A stretch of DNA of 58,579 nucleotides from an uncultured Clostridium sp. (GCA_946553025.1 CAMNRM010000031.1:1-58579); one strand, 5' to 3'. Shown: positions 26,303 to 34,926, counted from the stretch's first letter. Program-made: numbers and translations. The notes: a model not told the origin generated them from the sequence alone.

Positions 26303-26443
26303 ATGGAGGACTTCTTGCTGAATGTGGTTAAACGTTCCCATTCCAAAAAAGTCACGGCATCCGGCGATTATATCACCTTTGTTGATGCGGCATCCGACTT
26401 TGATAATTATACCGTTATTGAAAGCAGATGTAAACCTGCTTGA
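26303..26443 (+). other. Short open frame, probable gene remnant
   Basis: A 46-codon frame (ATG 26303 to TGA 26443) reads MEDFLLNVVKRSHSKKVTAS and then GDYITFVDAASDFDNY. It has protein-like composition but no ribosome-binding site. It sits in a gap with other broken genes. No family was recognised. Probably a relic. Confidence 0.3.
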
Positions 26444-26609
26444 TTGCTATGCAATAAAATATATGCACAGCTTATCTGCAGCCTTCATTGTTACGATTTC
26501 TACTTTAAATCCACTCATATTTCTTCATGTCTTATTTTTTTACCGACCTCCTTCTATTTTCACATTTAACTAAATGACATTGGTTCACTTACATTCACTG
26601 TAACAGCAA

Positions 26610-26651
26610 AGTCCCCTGTACATCCGCTATTTTCAGAATATACAGGGGACT
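26610..26651. terminator. Perfect 11-bp hairpin (terminator-like)
   Basis: AGTCCCCTGTA (26610-26620) pairs perfectly with TACAGGGGACT (26641-26651). It lies 47 bp beyond the stop of the wall-binding remnant on the minus strand and is probably its former terminator. T tracts are short on both sides. Confidence 0.6.
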
Positions 26652-26697
26652 ATTAATTATAATGGTAAAATGCAGGGCAATTTACATCTGAACTAAA

Positions 26698-26763
26698 CTA
26701 ATTTGCAGGAACCCATGCTCCGTCAGCACCCACATAATAGCCGTCAATGTATGTACCTGACAA
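26698..26763 (-). pseudogene. C-terminal stub of a cell-wall-binding repeat protein
   Basis: The minus strand reads LSGTYIDGYYVGADGAWVPA then N and a TAG at 26700-26698. This is the end of a choline-binding/CW-binding repeat and resembles the end of the intact protein at 38519-41707 (GYFVNADGSWNGVPKN). The frame is lost just upstream, where the HicB-like gene begins. Only the tail of the gene survives. Confidence 0.7.
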
Positions 26764-26772
26764 TAATAACAG

Positions 26773-27207
26773 GTGTATCCTACTTTTATCTTAAATACAG
26801 ATGATAGTTCTCCACATCCCTTTTTAGTTTATGTTCCTGATATGGAAATTTTTACAGAAGGTGATAGTTTTGCAGATGCTATTGAAATGGCAAGGGACGC
26901 CATTGGATTAGCAGGGATTTCCATGGAAGATAATAATGAAAATCTACCTGTACCATCAAATCAAACAACCGCCATTGAAAAAGTAAAACAACAGGACACA
27001 GAAATTATTGATTTTTTAAATGGTATCTTAACTTACGTGGATGTTGATTTTTCTGATTATCGAAAAAAAGTTGATAGCAAAACGGTTAGAAGAAACGTAG
27101 CCCTTCCTAGCTGGCTAAACTATGAAGCAGAACATGCTGGAATTAATGTATCAAGGGTATTACAGGAAGCATTGATGAATGTTCTGAATGTAAGCAGAAA
27201 TATTTAA
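26773..27207 (+). CDS. HicB-like antitoxin, orphan and possibly 5'-truncated
   Basis: A 144-residue HicB-family protein. The degenerate RNase-H-like part has YVPDMEIFTEGDSFADAIEM and ARDAIGLAG. The C-terminal DNA-binding part resembles a ribbon-helix-helix (RNVALPSWLNYEAEHAGINV). The only start is GTG at 26773, with no ribosome-binding site and in-frame TAA-TAA just upstream. No HicA toxin lies on either side. The first codons coincide with the break in the wall-binding remnant, so the gene probably lost its promoter and HicA during a rearrangement. It may not be expressed. Confidence 0.7.
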   Translation: MYPTFILNTDDSSPHPFLVYVPDMEIFTEGDSFADAIEMARDAIGLAGISMEDNNENLPVPSNQTTAIEKVKQQDTEIIDFLNGILTYVDVDFSDYRKKVDSKTVRRNVALPSWLNYEAEHAGINVSRVLQEALMNVLNVSRNI

Positions 27208-27222
27208 AACAATAACCCATCA

Positions 27223-27258
27223 AAAAAAGCGATCATCTCACTCCCTGACCGCTTTTTT
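27223..27258. terminator. Bidirectional terminator between hicB-like gene and membrane gene
   Basis: AAAAAAGCG (27223-27231) pairs with CGCTTTTTT (27250-27258), extended by TCA/TGA across the loop. Runs of A and T on both sides make it usable by the plus-strand hicB-like gene and by the minus-strand PBP operon ending at 27290. Confidence 0.85.
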
Positions 27259-27289
27259 CCTGTTTTCCGTTTTTAAACCATTCCCGTCC

Positions 27290-27787
27290 CTACAGCATAT
27301 TCATATACCGCAGCAACCGATCCACAATTTCCATCCCGCCGTACATCAGCACAATTAATATCCCCAGTGCCACCAAAAAGAACACCAGCTTATACACCAG
27401 GTAGGCCCGGGCGAAGTCTTTTCTCTGGTCGGAGTTTTTCCTCAATGCAAGAATCAAAAGGTAAATCCACCCGATAATCGGAATATTCATAATCATAAAG
27501 GTGTTAAACCAACTCTGGATGGAGGAACGGCGGATGTAGCCGTCATTTTCCATCTCCACATCCTTCTCGCTCCTGTTTTTCTTCCGCTTTTTTTCCTTCT
27601 TCTCCTTTTTCGGCTTCTCTTCCCGCTTATACCCGGATTCTTTCTTCAGCTTTTCTTTCTTTAATTCCAGTTCTTCTTTTTTGCTCTCCTCCCCGTTCCT
27701 AAGTTCCTCTTCAATCGGCTTGGGATAGGGGAGTCCGCTGTCTAATACCGTTGGCTGACGGCCATAATTTCCGCTTAAATCACTCAT
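27290..27787 (-). CDS. Basic-linker membrane protein coupled to PBP
   Basis: A 165-residue protein of unknown family. The first half is a highly charged, lysine/glutamate-rich linker (EKPKKEKKEKKRKKNRSEKD). The second half has two membrane segments (FNTFMIMNIPIIGWIYLLIL and LVYKLVFFLVALGILIVLMY). The start shares one base with the PBP stop (TAATG), so translation is coupled. It may anchor or regulate the penicillin-binding protein; this is inferred from position. Confidence 0.7.
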   Translation of the reverse strand: MSDLSGNYGRQPTVLDSGLPYPKPIEEELRNGEESKKEELELKKEKLKKESGYKREEKPKKEKKEKKRKKNRSEKDVEMENDGYIRRSSIQSWFNTFMIMNIPIIGWIYLLILALRKNSDQRKDFARAYLVYKLVFFLVALGILIVLMYGGMEIVDRLLRYMNML

Positions 27788-30450
27788 TAGTTTGCACCTC
27801 CCGGGCCTTGTGGAATTACTCTGACGTTTGGAGATGGCCCTGATAAATTAGGGAATGCCCCCGGCCCTGCGGAATAATCCGGCTTGGTTTCGGGCTGTGT
27901 TTCCGGCTGAACTGCGGCGGCTGCCTGCGCGGCTGCTTCCTGGGCCGCTGCCTGTGCCGCTGCTTCTGCCTGGGCTGCCGCCGCTGCCTGCGCTGCTGCT
28001 GCCGCCTGGGCTGCCTGCTGCTGCTGTAGGGCCGCTGCCTGCGCCGCCTGCTGCTGTCTTGCTGCCGCCTGGGCTGCCAGGCGGTTTTCGTAAGCCTTGA
28101 TTTCATCGCTCATTTCCGAAAGCTTTGTCTGGAAGGTTTCATACTTTGCCTCAATCCTCTCCAGCAATTCGCTGCGCTCTTCATTTTCATCCAGAAGGCT
28201 GAGCTGGCCAATCATCGTGCGGTAGGTTTCCTGAACCCAGTAGCCGTCCTGCGCATTGGCAATGGTCTTTCGTTCAAACTCCCCAAGGGAGGATTTTACA
28301 TTTTCCAGATACTGCTTCTGCTGCTGGTCGTGCTCTGCCTGGGCCGCCCGCAGTTCTCCTGTCGTGCTGAAATAGTCAACAATGCCGTTCTTCGGGTCTG
28401 CCCGCTTTACCACCGTCACCGGAACTTCCCAGTCCCAGGGTTCCAGTCCGGTGTGAATCTGATCCATAACCTTCTTCCATATCCTTCCGGCATAAGTCGC
28501 GCCAAAGACACCTGGCATGGCTCTTGGAATATCGTAGCCCACCCAAATCGCCGCGCTGTAATAGCGGGTGTAGCCGCAGAACCAGGTATCCTTGCTGCTG
28601 TTGGTGGTTCCTGTCTTTCCTGCGCAGGGCATACCGCCAGCAAGGCCCAGACCGCGCCCGGTTCCGTAGGGTGAATTCATCGTTCCTTTTAAAACGTCCG
28701 TTACCATAAATGCAGAGTCTTCCAGATAGACCTGTTTGGTCGCCGGTTTGCTGTTCTTGGTCAGATCCCCGCCTTTTTCGTGGACAATCCTGACGATGCA
28801 GGTGCGGTCATTGTACACGCCGTAATTGGCCAGGGTGCTGAAGCCCTTGGCCATGTCCACCACGCGGACGCCGTTGGTAAATCCGCCGATACTCAGCGAC
28901 GGGATATTATTATCCACATAGCTCAGCTTGTGGAACTGCATCTCTCCCAGGTAACTGATTCCGTTGCTGACACCGATATCCTCAAGCACCTGCCATGCTA
29001 CGGTATTTAAACTTCGGTTCAATGCCTCCCGAATCGTCACCGGGCCGTGATAACCGCCGCCGCTGTTGGACGGGCCGTCCTCCCACTTATAGTCATTGAC
29101 AATGCGGCTGGGATAATATTCTCCGGTATCAAAGGCAGGCGTGTAGTCGAGCAATGGCTTAATGCAGCTTCCCGGCTGTCGCGCACTTAAATAAGCCCGG
29201 TTAAACTGATCCTCCGTTCCCCGTCCGCCCACGATAGCCACGACATAGTTGGTCTGATTATCAACGATGGCTCCGGCTCCCTGGAGGGCAAATTTACCGT
29301 TTTCCTGAAGTTCCTTGAAATAGCCAAGACCCAGATCAATCGATTCCTGAAGCTGTGCCTGTAAATTTTCGTCCAGCGAGGTATAAATTTGATAACCCCC
29401 TGCGCGGATACTGTCGGTTTTCAGGCTGTAAGCGTCCGTATAGCGCTCGGAATAAGAATCCAAATCCGCCTTGTCCTGGAAAAGATACTGAAACTCAAAA
29501 CCGTCCAGCTTCATCAGTTCCAGCGCCGCACAGTGAATGGCATAGGTCGTCTGGTAGCTTTCATCGGTTCCCTCCGAGGTCGCCTGGACAATGGTCAGCG
29601 GCTCGTCGGAATACTCCTGATATTCTTTTAAGTCCAAAAATCCCACTTCATACATGCTTTTAAGCACATCGTTACGCTTTTCCTTCGAGGTTTCTGGATG
29701 GCGAACCGGGTCATAGGCGGACGGACTGTTGCTGATGCCCACTAAAACCGCAGCCTCATGCGGCTCCAATTCATCGGCGGTTTTCCCGAAATAATAGCGG
29801 CTTGCCGCCTGCACCCCGTAGCACTGATGGCCGTAAAAGTTGGTATTACAGTAAAATTCCATAATATCCGCCTTGGAAAACTTCTTTTCCACCTCCGGTG
29901 CCAGCAAAATTTCCACAACCTTACGGGTAAAGGTCTGTTCCTGGGTCAGATACGTATTCTTAATCACCTGCTGGGTAATCGTAGAACCGCCCTGGGTAAT
30001 CTCCCCGCTGTGCTTTACCAGCGCAAGTCCTGCCCGAAATGTGGCAATCCAGTCCACGCCGGTATGAGTCTTAAACCGCCGGTCTTCCTGGGCTATGTAG
30101 GCATTTTGAATATTCATGCTGATATGGTTGATATCCACATATTCATAATGTCCGGCATTGATAATCCCGATCTTATTGCCGTCCTTATCGTAAATAATCG
30201 TATCGGACAGCATACTGAAATCGGAACGCTCCATCGTCGCCAGCTTATCGTAAGCAACTTCACGGCAGTGATCCAGTTCTGGCTTAACCTTGATAAATAT
30301 TCCCACGGCAATGCATATGCCTGCCAGTACGGAAACCGTGATAACGGCCAGAAAAGCCTTCAGCAGCCAGCTTACAATCCCCAGTGCGGAAAACAGCAGG
30401 GTACACAGTCCCTTCCATATACTGAGTAAGACGGAACCTAACTTTTTCAT
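27787..30450 (-). CDS. Class A penicillin-binding protein (PBP1A type)
   Basis: An 887-residue bifunctional peptidoglycan synthase. The start is set at ATG 30450 after AGAAAGGAAT. After the membrane anchor (about 30-54) comes the glycosyltransferase domain with QEDRRFKTHTGVDW (catalytic Glu122) and GGSTITQQVIKNTYL. The transpeptidase domain has Ser428-x-x-Lys431 (PGSCIKP), SLN at 480-482 and KTG at 612-614. The C-terminus (about 765 on) is a coiled-coil-like region, then a long Ala/Gln tract and a Pro-rich end, presumably in the wall. It is followed by a coupled membrane protein. Confidence 0.95.
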   Translation of the reverse strand: MKKLGSVLLSIWKGLCTLLFSALGIVSWLLKAFLAVITVSVLAGICIAVGIFIKVKPELDHCREVAYDKLATMERSDFSMLSDTIIYDKDGNKIGIINAGHYEYVDINHISMNIQNAYIAQEDRRFKTHTGVDWIATFRAGLALVKHSGEITQGGSTITQQVIKNTYLTQEQTFTRKVVEILLAPEVEKKFSKADIMEFYCNTNFYGHQCYGVQAASRYYFGKTADELEPHEAAVLVGISNSPSAYDPVRHPETSKEKRNDVLKSMYEVGFLDLKEYQEYSDEPLTIVQATSEGTDESYQTTYAIHCAALELMKLDGFEFQYLFQDKADLDSYSERYTDAYSLKTDSIRAGGYQIYTSLDENLQAQLQESIDLGLGYFKELQENGKFALQGAGAIVDNQTNYVVAIVGGRGTEDQFNRAYLSARQPGSCIKPLLDYTPAFDTGEYYPSRIVNDYKWEDGPSNSGGGYHGPVTIREALNRSLNTVAWQVLEDIGVSNGISYLGEMQFHKLSYVDNNIPSLSIGGFTNGVRVVDMAKGFSTLANYGVYNDRTCIVRIVHEKGGDLTKNSKPATKQVYLEDSAFMVTDVLKGTMNSPYGTGRGLGLAGGMPCAGKTGTTNSSKDTWFCGYTRYYSAAIWVGYDIPRAMPGVFGATYAGRIWKKVMDQIHTGLEPWDWEVPVTVVKRADPKNGIVDYFSTTGELRAAQAEHDQQQKQYLENVKSSLGEFERKTIANAQDGYWVQETYRTMIGQLSLLDENEERSELLERIEAKYETFQTKLSEMSDEIKAYENRLAAQAAARQQQAAQAAALQQQQAAQAAAAAQAAAAAQAEAAAQAAAQEAAAQAAAAVQPETQPETKPDYSAGPGAFPNLSGPSPNVRVIPQGPGGAN

Positions 30451-30716
30451 GGTGTTATTCCTTTCTCCCGGAGCGTGCGCAAATTTGCATCTGCTCCGGC
30501 TTAAGTTCTTTCTGTCGGTCAATTTTTCCCCTCTTAATAAGGATTATCCCTATTATAAAACATATTTAAGGAATTTGGTATAGGAAAAGTGGGGGAATTT
30601 CATAAAAAATCTTGGAAAAATTGCATTAAAGGGGGGAGGAGAACAAAAGAAGCTTCGGAAATGCAATTATAATGGAAATTTTTGGGAAGCACCGATAAAC
30701 AACTTAAAAAAGTACA

Positions 30717-30766
30717 TGATTTTTCATAAAATCAACATGGAAAAATTTCCTTTTTCCGGTTATACT
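30717..30766 (+). promoter_or_regulatory. Promoter region with inverted repeat, uronate pair
   Basis: TGATTTT (30717-30723) and AAAATCA (30728-30734) form a perfect inverted repeat. Next comes GGAAA-AA-TTTCC (30739-30750), then TATACT (30761-30766) as the -10, with a weak TGGAAA 17 bp upstream. The ATG is at 30814 after AAGGAGGC. The inverted repeats are candidate operator sites; no regulator gene is adjacent. Confidence 0.5.
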
Positions 30767-30813
30767 TGCAGTAACAAAGCAAATCACTACACCAAAGCAA
30801 GGAGGCTTAGAGG

Positions 30814-31605
30814 ATGATAAACTTTCGCTTAGACGGAAAAAATGCCCTGATCACAGGGGCATCTTACGGCATTGGCTTTGCCATCGCCCAGGCCATGGCA
30901 GATGCCGGGGCAACCATTATCTTTAACGATATCAATCAGGAGCTGGTGGATAAGGGACTGGCTGCCTACAAAGAGGCCGGGATTAAAGCCCACGGCTATG
31001 TCTGTGATGTAACCGATGAAACGGCCGTAGGAGAAATGATACATAAAATCAATCAGGAAGTGGGACACATCCACATCCTGGTCAACAACGCCGGAATTAT
31101 CAAGCGTATCCCCATGGTAGAGATGACCGCGGACCAGTTCCGACAGGTTATCGATATCGACTTAAACGGACCCTTTATTATGGCAAAAGCGGTAATTCCT
31201 GCAATGATTCAGCAGGGCGGCGGGAAAATCATCAATATCTGTTCCATGATGAGTGAACTGGGACGGGAAACCGTTTCTGCCTACGCCGCAGCCAAAGGCG
31301 GGCTGAAAATGCTCACCAAAAACATTGCCAGCGAATACGGACAGTATAATATCCAGTGCAACGGCATAGGGCCCGGATACATTGCCACCCCGCAGACTGC
31401 ACCTCTGCGCGAAAAGCAGCCGGACGGCAGCCGTCATCCCTTTGATCAGTTTATTATCGCCAAGACACCCGCCAATCGTTGGGGAAATGCCGAAGATCTG
31501 GGCGGCCCGGCAGTATTTTTGGCCTCTCCCGCATCGGATTTTGTCAACGGCCACATCCTCTATGTTGACGGAGGAATCTTAGCTTATATCGGCAAGCAGC
31601 CATAA
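30814..31605 (+). CDS. SDR-family dehydrogenase, DhuD/gluconate 5-dehydrogenase-like
   Basis: A 263-residue short-chain dehydrogenase. The cofactor motif is ALITGASYGIGFAIA, followed by LVNNAGI. The catalytic Ser is in NICSMMSELG and Tyr-x3-Lys in SAYAAAKGG. By similarity it would be called gluconate 5-dehydrogenase. The next gene is an RpiB/LacAB-type isomerase. This pairing is the one known from streptococci and lactobacilli for DhuD and DhuI, which turn unsaturated uronates from glycosaminoglycans or pectin into 2-keto-3-deoxygluconate. That assignment is inferred from pairing. Confidence 0.8.
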   Translation: MINFRLDGKNALITGASYGIGFAIAQAMADAGATIIFNDINQELVDKGLAAYKEAGIKAHGYVCDVTDETAVGEMIHKINQEVGHIHILVNNAGIIKRIPMVEMTADQFRQVIDIDLNGPFIMAKAVIPAMIQQGGGKIINICSMMSELGRETVSAYAAAKGGLKMLTKNIASEYGQYNIQCNGIGPGYIATPQTAPLREKQPDGSRHPFDQFIIAKTPANRWGNAEDLGGPAVFLASPASDFVNGHILYVDGGILAYIGKQP

Positions 31606-31622
31606 GGAGGAAAAAGGAAATC

Positions 31623-32258
31623 ATGAGAATTGCATTAATTAATGAAAACAGTCAGGCAGCAAAAAACGAAGTCATCCTCACTGCCCTGAAAAAAATTGTA
31701 GAACCCATGGGACACACCGTAGATAATTACGGAATGTACAAGGCGGACGATGCCGCACAGCTTACCTATGTACAGTGCGGAATCCTGGGTGCCATCCTGT
31801 TAAACAGCGGCGCAGCGGACTTTGTGATTACCGGCTGCGGCACGGGAGAAGGTGCCATGCTGGCGATGAACAGCTTCCCCGGAGTAATCTGCGGTCATGT
31901 GGAAGATCCGGTCGATGCCTATACCTTTGCCCATGTCAATGACGGCAACGCCGTAGCTATCCCCTTTGCCAAAGGTTTTGGATGGGGAGGAGAACTGAAT
32001 TTAGAGTATATCTTTGAAAAGCTGTTTGGCTTCGGCCATGGTCAGGGTTATCCCAAAGAGCGCGTGGAACCGGAGATGCGCAATAAAAAAATCTTAGACG
32101 AAGTGCGTGCGCAAACCTTCCTTCCCCTCTTAGAGTGTCTGCCCAAGTTAGATCCCGCCCTCGTTAAAGGGGCTGTTTCCGGTGAAAAATTCAGTGAACT
32201 CTTCTTTGACAACTGTAAAGATGAAAAAATTGCAGCTTATGTAAAGACACTTCTCTGA
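31623..32258 (+). CDS. RpiB/LacA/LacB-family isomerase, DhuI-like
   Basis: A 211-residue sugar isomerase of the RpiB/LacAB family. It opens with MRIALINENSQAAKNEVILT and has the family GxGxG-like segment VITGCGTGEGAMLAMNSFPG, then VICGHVEDPVDAYTF. It is longer than ordinary RpiB (about 145 residues) and matches the DhuI length class. It lies 17 bp after the dehydrogenase with AAGGAGGAAAAAGG between. It probably isomerises 4-deoxy-5-ketouronate before the dehydrogenase step. No KDG kinase or aldolase is in the window. Confidence 0.75.
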   Translation: MRIALINENSQAAKNEVILTALKKIVEPMGHTVDNYGMYKADDAAQLTYVQCGILGAILLNSGAADFVITGCGTGEGAMLAMNSFPGVICGHVEDPVDAYTFAHVNDGNAVAIPFAKGFGWGGELNLEYIFEKLFGFGHGQGYPKERVEPEMRNKKILDEVRAQTFLPLLECLPKLDPALVKGAVSGEKFSELFFDNCKDEKIAAYVKTLL

Positions 32259-32331
32259 AAAACGGTCTGTACCCGGCAAATGCTTTATTGTGTACAAATA
32301 CCTGATTTTGCTCATAAATTTACTTTTGCCT

Positions 32332-32383
32332 AATACAACATCCAAACAAATACAACATCCACACCAATACCACATCCACATAA
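32332..32383. repeat. Three-copy 17-18-bp tandem repeat
   Basis: Three imperfect copies of about 17-18 bp with the core ATACAACATCCACACCA lie between the convergent isomerase and HAD genes. They just precede a terminator hairpin. No coding sense was seen. Confidence 0.6.
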
Positions 32384-32426
32384 AACGGGACTAACGCATA
32401 AAACCATGTGTCAGCCCCGTTCTTTC
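32383..32426. terminator. Bidirectional terminator between convergent genes
   Basis: AACGGGACT (from 32384) pairs with AGCCCCGTT (to 32421) with one mismatch. The plus side ends TTCTTTC and the minus side TTTTATG. It separates the plus-strand uronate pair from the minus-strand HAD gene. Confidence 0.65.
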
Positions 32427-32432
32427 TAAAAC

Positions 32433-33233
32433 TTAATCAATAATTCCCAATTCTTTCATCGCATAGGCGATCCCGTCTTCCTCAACGGTTTTTGTCACAA
32501 AGGTCGCATACTCTTCCAGTTCCCGATCATGTTTTCCCATCAGCACGGCATTCTCTGCAAAGGCAAACATCGCCAGGTCATTCGTACTGTCCCCGAATAC
32601 ATAGGCATTTTCCGGTTCGATGCCGCAGACATCCAGCACCATCTTGATAGCCGTTGCCTTGGAGTGACCCTTAGGCACACATTCCCAGAAATCGTTTCCC
32701 CGGTCAATCACCTCAAAATCCGTAAGTTCCCGGATAAATCCCCTGACGTCGCTTAATGCATCGGAAACACAGCAGAACTTATCAAAATCATAGTTATCCT
32801 CTTCTATCGGATAGGGCGATACACATCCTGCCTTCTGAATGGAACTGCGGATTTGTTCCAGGCGGGGTATACGGGAGGTTTCTCTGCGAAAATGGCATCC
32901 GCCCTTGCCTTCTAAAATTCCTTCTATCTTATATTTTTCCAGAAGTTTTTTAATCTCCAGGCCTCGTTCATGAGGAATCTTTCTTGCATACAGTTCCTTA
33001 TCGCCCAGAAGAATATAAGTTCCGCAGCCGCAGAGATAACCGTCCATGGCGATTAACTTTCGCACCGGGTCGAGCAGGCAGGACACTCTGCCGGAATTAA
33101 TAAAGGCAAGATGTCCTTTTTCCCTTGCTTTTTGTACCGCCTTTAAGGCACTCTCCGGAATCTGCCCGGTTATCTCGCTCAGCAGTGTTCCATCAACATC
33201 AAAAAACAGCGCTTTTCGTCCTTTCATGCTCAT
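32433..33233 (-). CDS. HAD-superfamily phosphatase, Cof type
   Basis: A 266-residue HAD hydrolase. The nucleophile motif is ALFFDVDGTLL, motif II is INSGR, and the distal motif is VFGDSTNDLAMFAFAENAV. A cap domain of the Cof (IIB) type lies between. These enzymes dephosphorylate small phosphorylated sugars or nucleotides. The start overlaps the xpt stop by 4 bp, so a role in purine or phosphoribosyl metabolism is possible but unproven. Confidence 0.88.
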   Translation of the reverse strand: MSMKGRKALFFDVDGTLLSEITGQIPESALKAVQKAREKGHLAFINSGRVSCLLDPVRKLIAMDGYLCGCGTYILLGDKELYARKIPHERGLEIKKLLEKYKIEGILEGKGGCHFRRETSRIPRLEQIRSSIQKAGCVSPYPIEEDNYDFDKFCCVSDALSDVRGFIRELTDFEVIDRGNDFWECVPKGHSKATAIKMVLDVCGIEPENAYVFGDSTNDLAMFAFAENAVLMGKHDRELEEYATFVTKTVEEDGIAYAMKELGIID

Positions 33234-33814
33234 GCCTCTCCCCGGAAAACAATCGTTCCCGTCACCTCATCCATGCGGTCGATAACCGCAAGCGATTCTA
33301 CGCGGATACCCCTGGCCCGCAGCATGTCGCCGCCTGGCTGAAAGCCTTTTTCGATAACAATTCCTGCGCCCACCAGTTCGGCTCCGGAGTCCCTTACCAG
33401 ACAGGCAAGCCCTTCCAGGGCTTTTCCATTTGCTAAAAAATCATCAATCAGCAGAACCTTATCGCCCTTTCCCAGAAACTCCTTAGACACAATAATATCG
33501 TACACCCTTCCGTGAGTAAAGGATTCTACCTGCGTGGTGTAGACTTCCCCGGCAATATTCTTTGTCTGTGTTTTCTTGGCAAATACCACCGGTACGCCGA
33601 AACTCTGGGCGGTAATGCAGGCAATCCCGATTCCCGAAGCCTCAATCGTCAATATTTTATTAATCTCTTCCCCGGCAAAACGCCGCTTAAACTCCTGTCC
33701 GATTTCTGTAAATAAATTCACATCCATCTGGTGGTTTAAAAAGCTGTCTACCTTCAGTACATTTCCTGACTTAATCTTTCCATCTCTGCGGATTCGTGCC
33801 TTCAGTTCTTCCAT
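33230..33814 (-). CDS. xpt: Xanthine phosphoribosyltransferase
   Basis: A 194-residue Xpt converting xanthine and PRPP to XMP. The PRPP-binding loop is VLLIDDFLANGKALEGL, and the N-terminus is MEELKARIRRDGKIKSGNVL with KVDSFLNHQMDVN, typical of Gram-positive Xpt. In Bacillus the gene sits behind a purine riboswitch. Here only 26 bp separate it from the upstream lipoprotein gene and no aptamer is visible, so control must come from further upstream. Confidence 0.93.
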   Translation of the reverse strand: MEELKARIRRDGKIKSGNVLKVDSFLNHQMDVNLFTEIGQEFKRRFAGEEINKILTIEASGIGIACITAQSFGVPVVFAKKTQTKNIAGEVYTTQVESFTHGRVYDIIVSKEFLGKGDKVLLIDDFLANGKALEGLACLVRDSGAELVGAGIVIEKGFQPGGDMLRARGIRVESLAVIDRMDEVTGTIVFRGEA

Positions 33815-33840
33815 CTTATCCCTCCGTTTTTGCGGTAGCT

Positions 33841-34926
33841 TTACTCTACCTTTGCATTTTCCACCAGAAAATCCATAACCAGGATTCTCTTTGCCGCATT
33901 GTCCACGGCTTCCTGGCCGTACTGTGTTACCAGATCAATCACACTTTCCACGCCGTTTAATTCCGCCAGCCTCTGGCGCGATGCATCGTCTGCTTTCAGC
34001 CCTTCTGCCTCGGCAACGGCATCGGCAATCAGATTAATTTCATTTACACCCTGCACCTGGGCACGAAGCTGTTCCTTCATCATGTCCTCATCCATACCAT
34101 ACATCTGGGCATACTCGGCCAGGGTTGTTCCCTGCTCGCTTAATGCACTTTCCATGGAAGCAAGTTCTTGGGTAAACTCTGCTTCTACGCGCTCTTCCAG
34201 ACCGGTAAAGCTTGCATTTTCCACGACTTTATCCACAACGGCGTTCTGGATCTGCATATCAGCCTCAGCCCTGGCCTGCTCTTCCATCATCTTCCTTAAC
34301 TCGGCACGGTACTCTTCTACCGTTTCGCTTTCCTCAGAAACCCTCTTCACGAACTCGTCGTTTAACTCGGCCTCACTCTGTTCCTTTACCGCATTGACCG
34401 TGACATCAAAAACCACGTCCTGGCCCGCCAGTTCGGCATTTTTGTAATCTTCAGGAAAGGTCAGGTTTAAACTCAGCTCATCCCCGGTTTTTGCCCCAAC
34501 CAGCCCGTCTTCAAAGCCGTCGATAAAGCGATGGGAACCCAGGACTAAATCAAAGTTATCATCCGCTCCGTGGTCAAAGGGCACGCCGTCCTTCATTCCC
34601 ACATAGTCGATATTCACTACGTCGCCGTTTTCTGCCGGACGATCTACTTCGGTCTGCTTCGGATTCGCTGCCAATGCCTGTGTAATCCTGGCTTCAACGT
34701 CTTCATCGGTGATTTCCACATAAGGGTCTTCTACAACAATCCCTTTATACTCGCCCAGAGTCACCGATGCCTCCGGAAGTTCTGCCATGGTCGGCGCTTC
34801 GGTTTCTTCCGGTACCGAGGTTTCTGTAGGTGCCTCTGTACTCTCCTGAATTTCCTCTTTCTTACAGCCTGATGCTGCCAACACAACAATAGCCGCACAC
34901 AGGAATACTCTTGTCCATTTCTTCAT
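33841..34926 (-). CDS. Lipoprotein with FKBP and trigger-factor-like domains
   Basis: A 361-residue exported protein. The N-terminus MKKWTRVFLCAAIVVLAASG with Cys next is a lipoprotein signal (LAASGC), followed by a Thr/Glu/Pro-rich linker. Residues about 60-200 hold a trigger-factor-type FKBP isomerase (VNIDYVGMKDGVPFDHG, LVLGSHRFIDGFEDGLVGAK). The rest is the helical trigger-factor C-terminal arm. The ribosome-binding motif of true trigger factor is absent. It probably acts as an extracytoplasmic chaperone/prolyl isomerase. It heads the xpt-HAD gene row. Confidence 0.88.
   Translation of the reverse strand: MKKWTRVFLCAAIVVLAASGCKKEEIQESTEAPTETSVPEETEAPTMAELPEASVTLGEYKGIVVEDPYVEITDEDVEARITQALAANPKQTEVDRPAENGDVVNIDYVGMKDGVPFDHGADDNFDLVLGSHRFIDGFEDGLVGAKTGDELSLNLTFPEDYKNAELAGQDVVFDVTVNAVKEQSEAELNDEFVKRVSEESETVEEYRAELRKMMEEQARAEADMQIQNAVVDKVVENASFTGLEERVEAEFTQELASMESALSEQGTTLAEYAQMYGMDEDMMKEQLRAQVQGVNEINLIADAVAEAEGLKADDASRQRLAELNGVESVIDLVTQYGQEAVDNAAKRILVMDFLVENAKVE

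Noticed and set aside
27855-28106. Long frames within the Ala/Gln-rich tail of the penicillin-binding protein
   Set aside because: They are by-products of the repetitive GC-rich codons in other frames, with no start signals.
33815-33840. Possible purine riboswitch ahead of xpt
   Set aside because: Only 26 bp separate xpt from the upstream gene, too short for an aptamer and switch.
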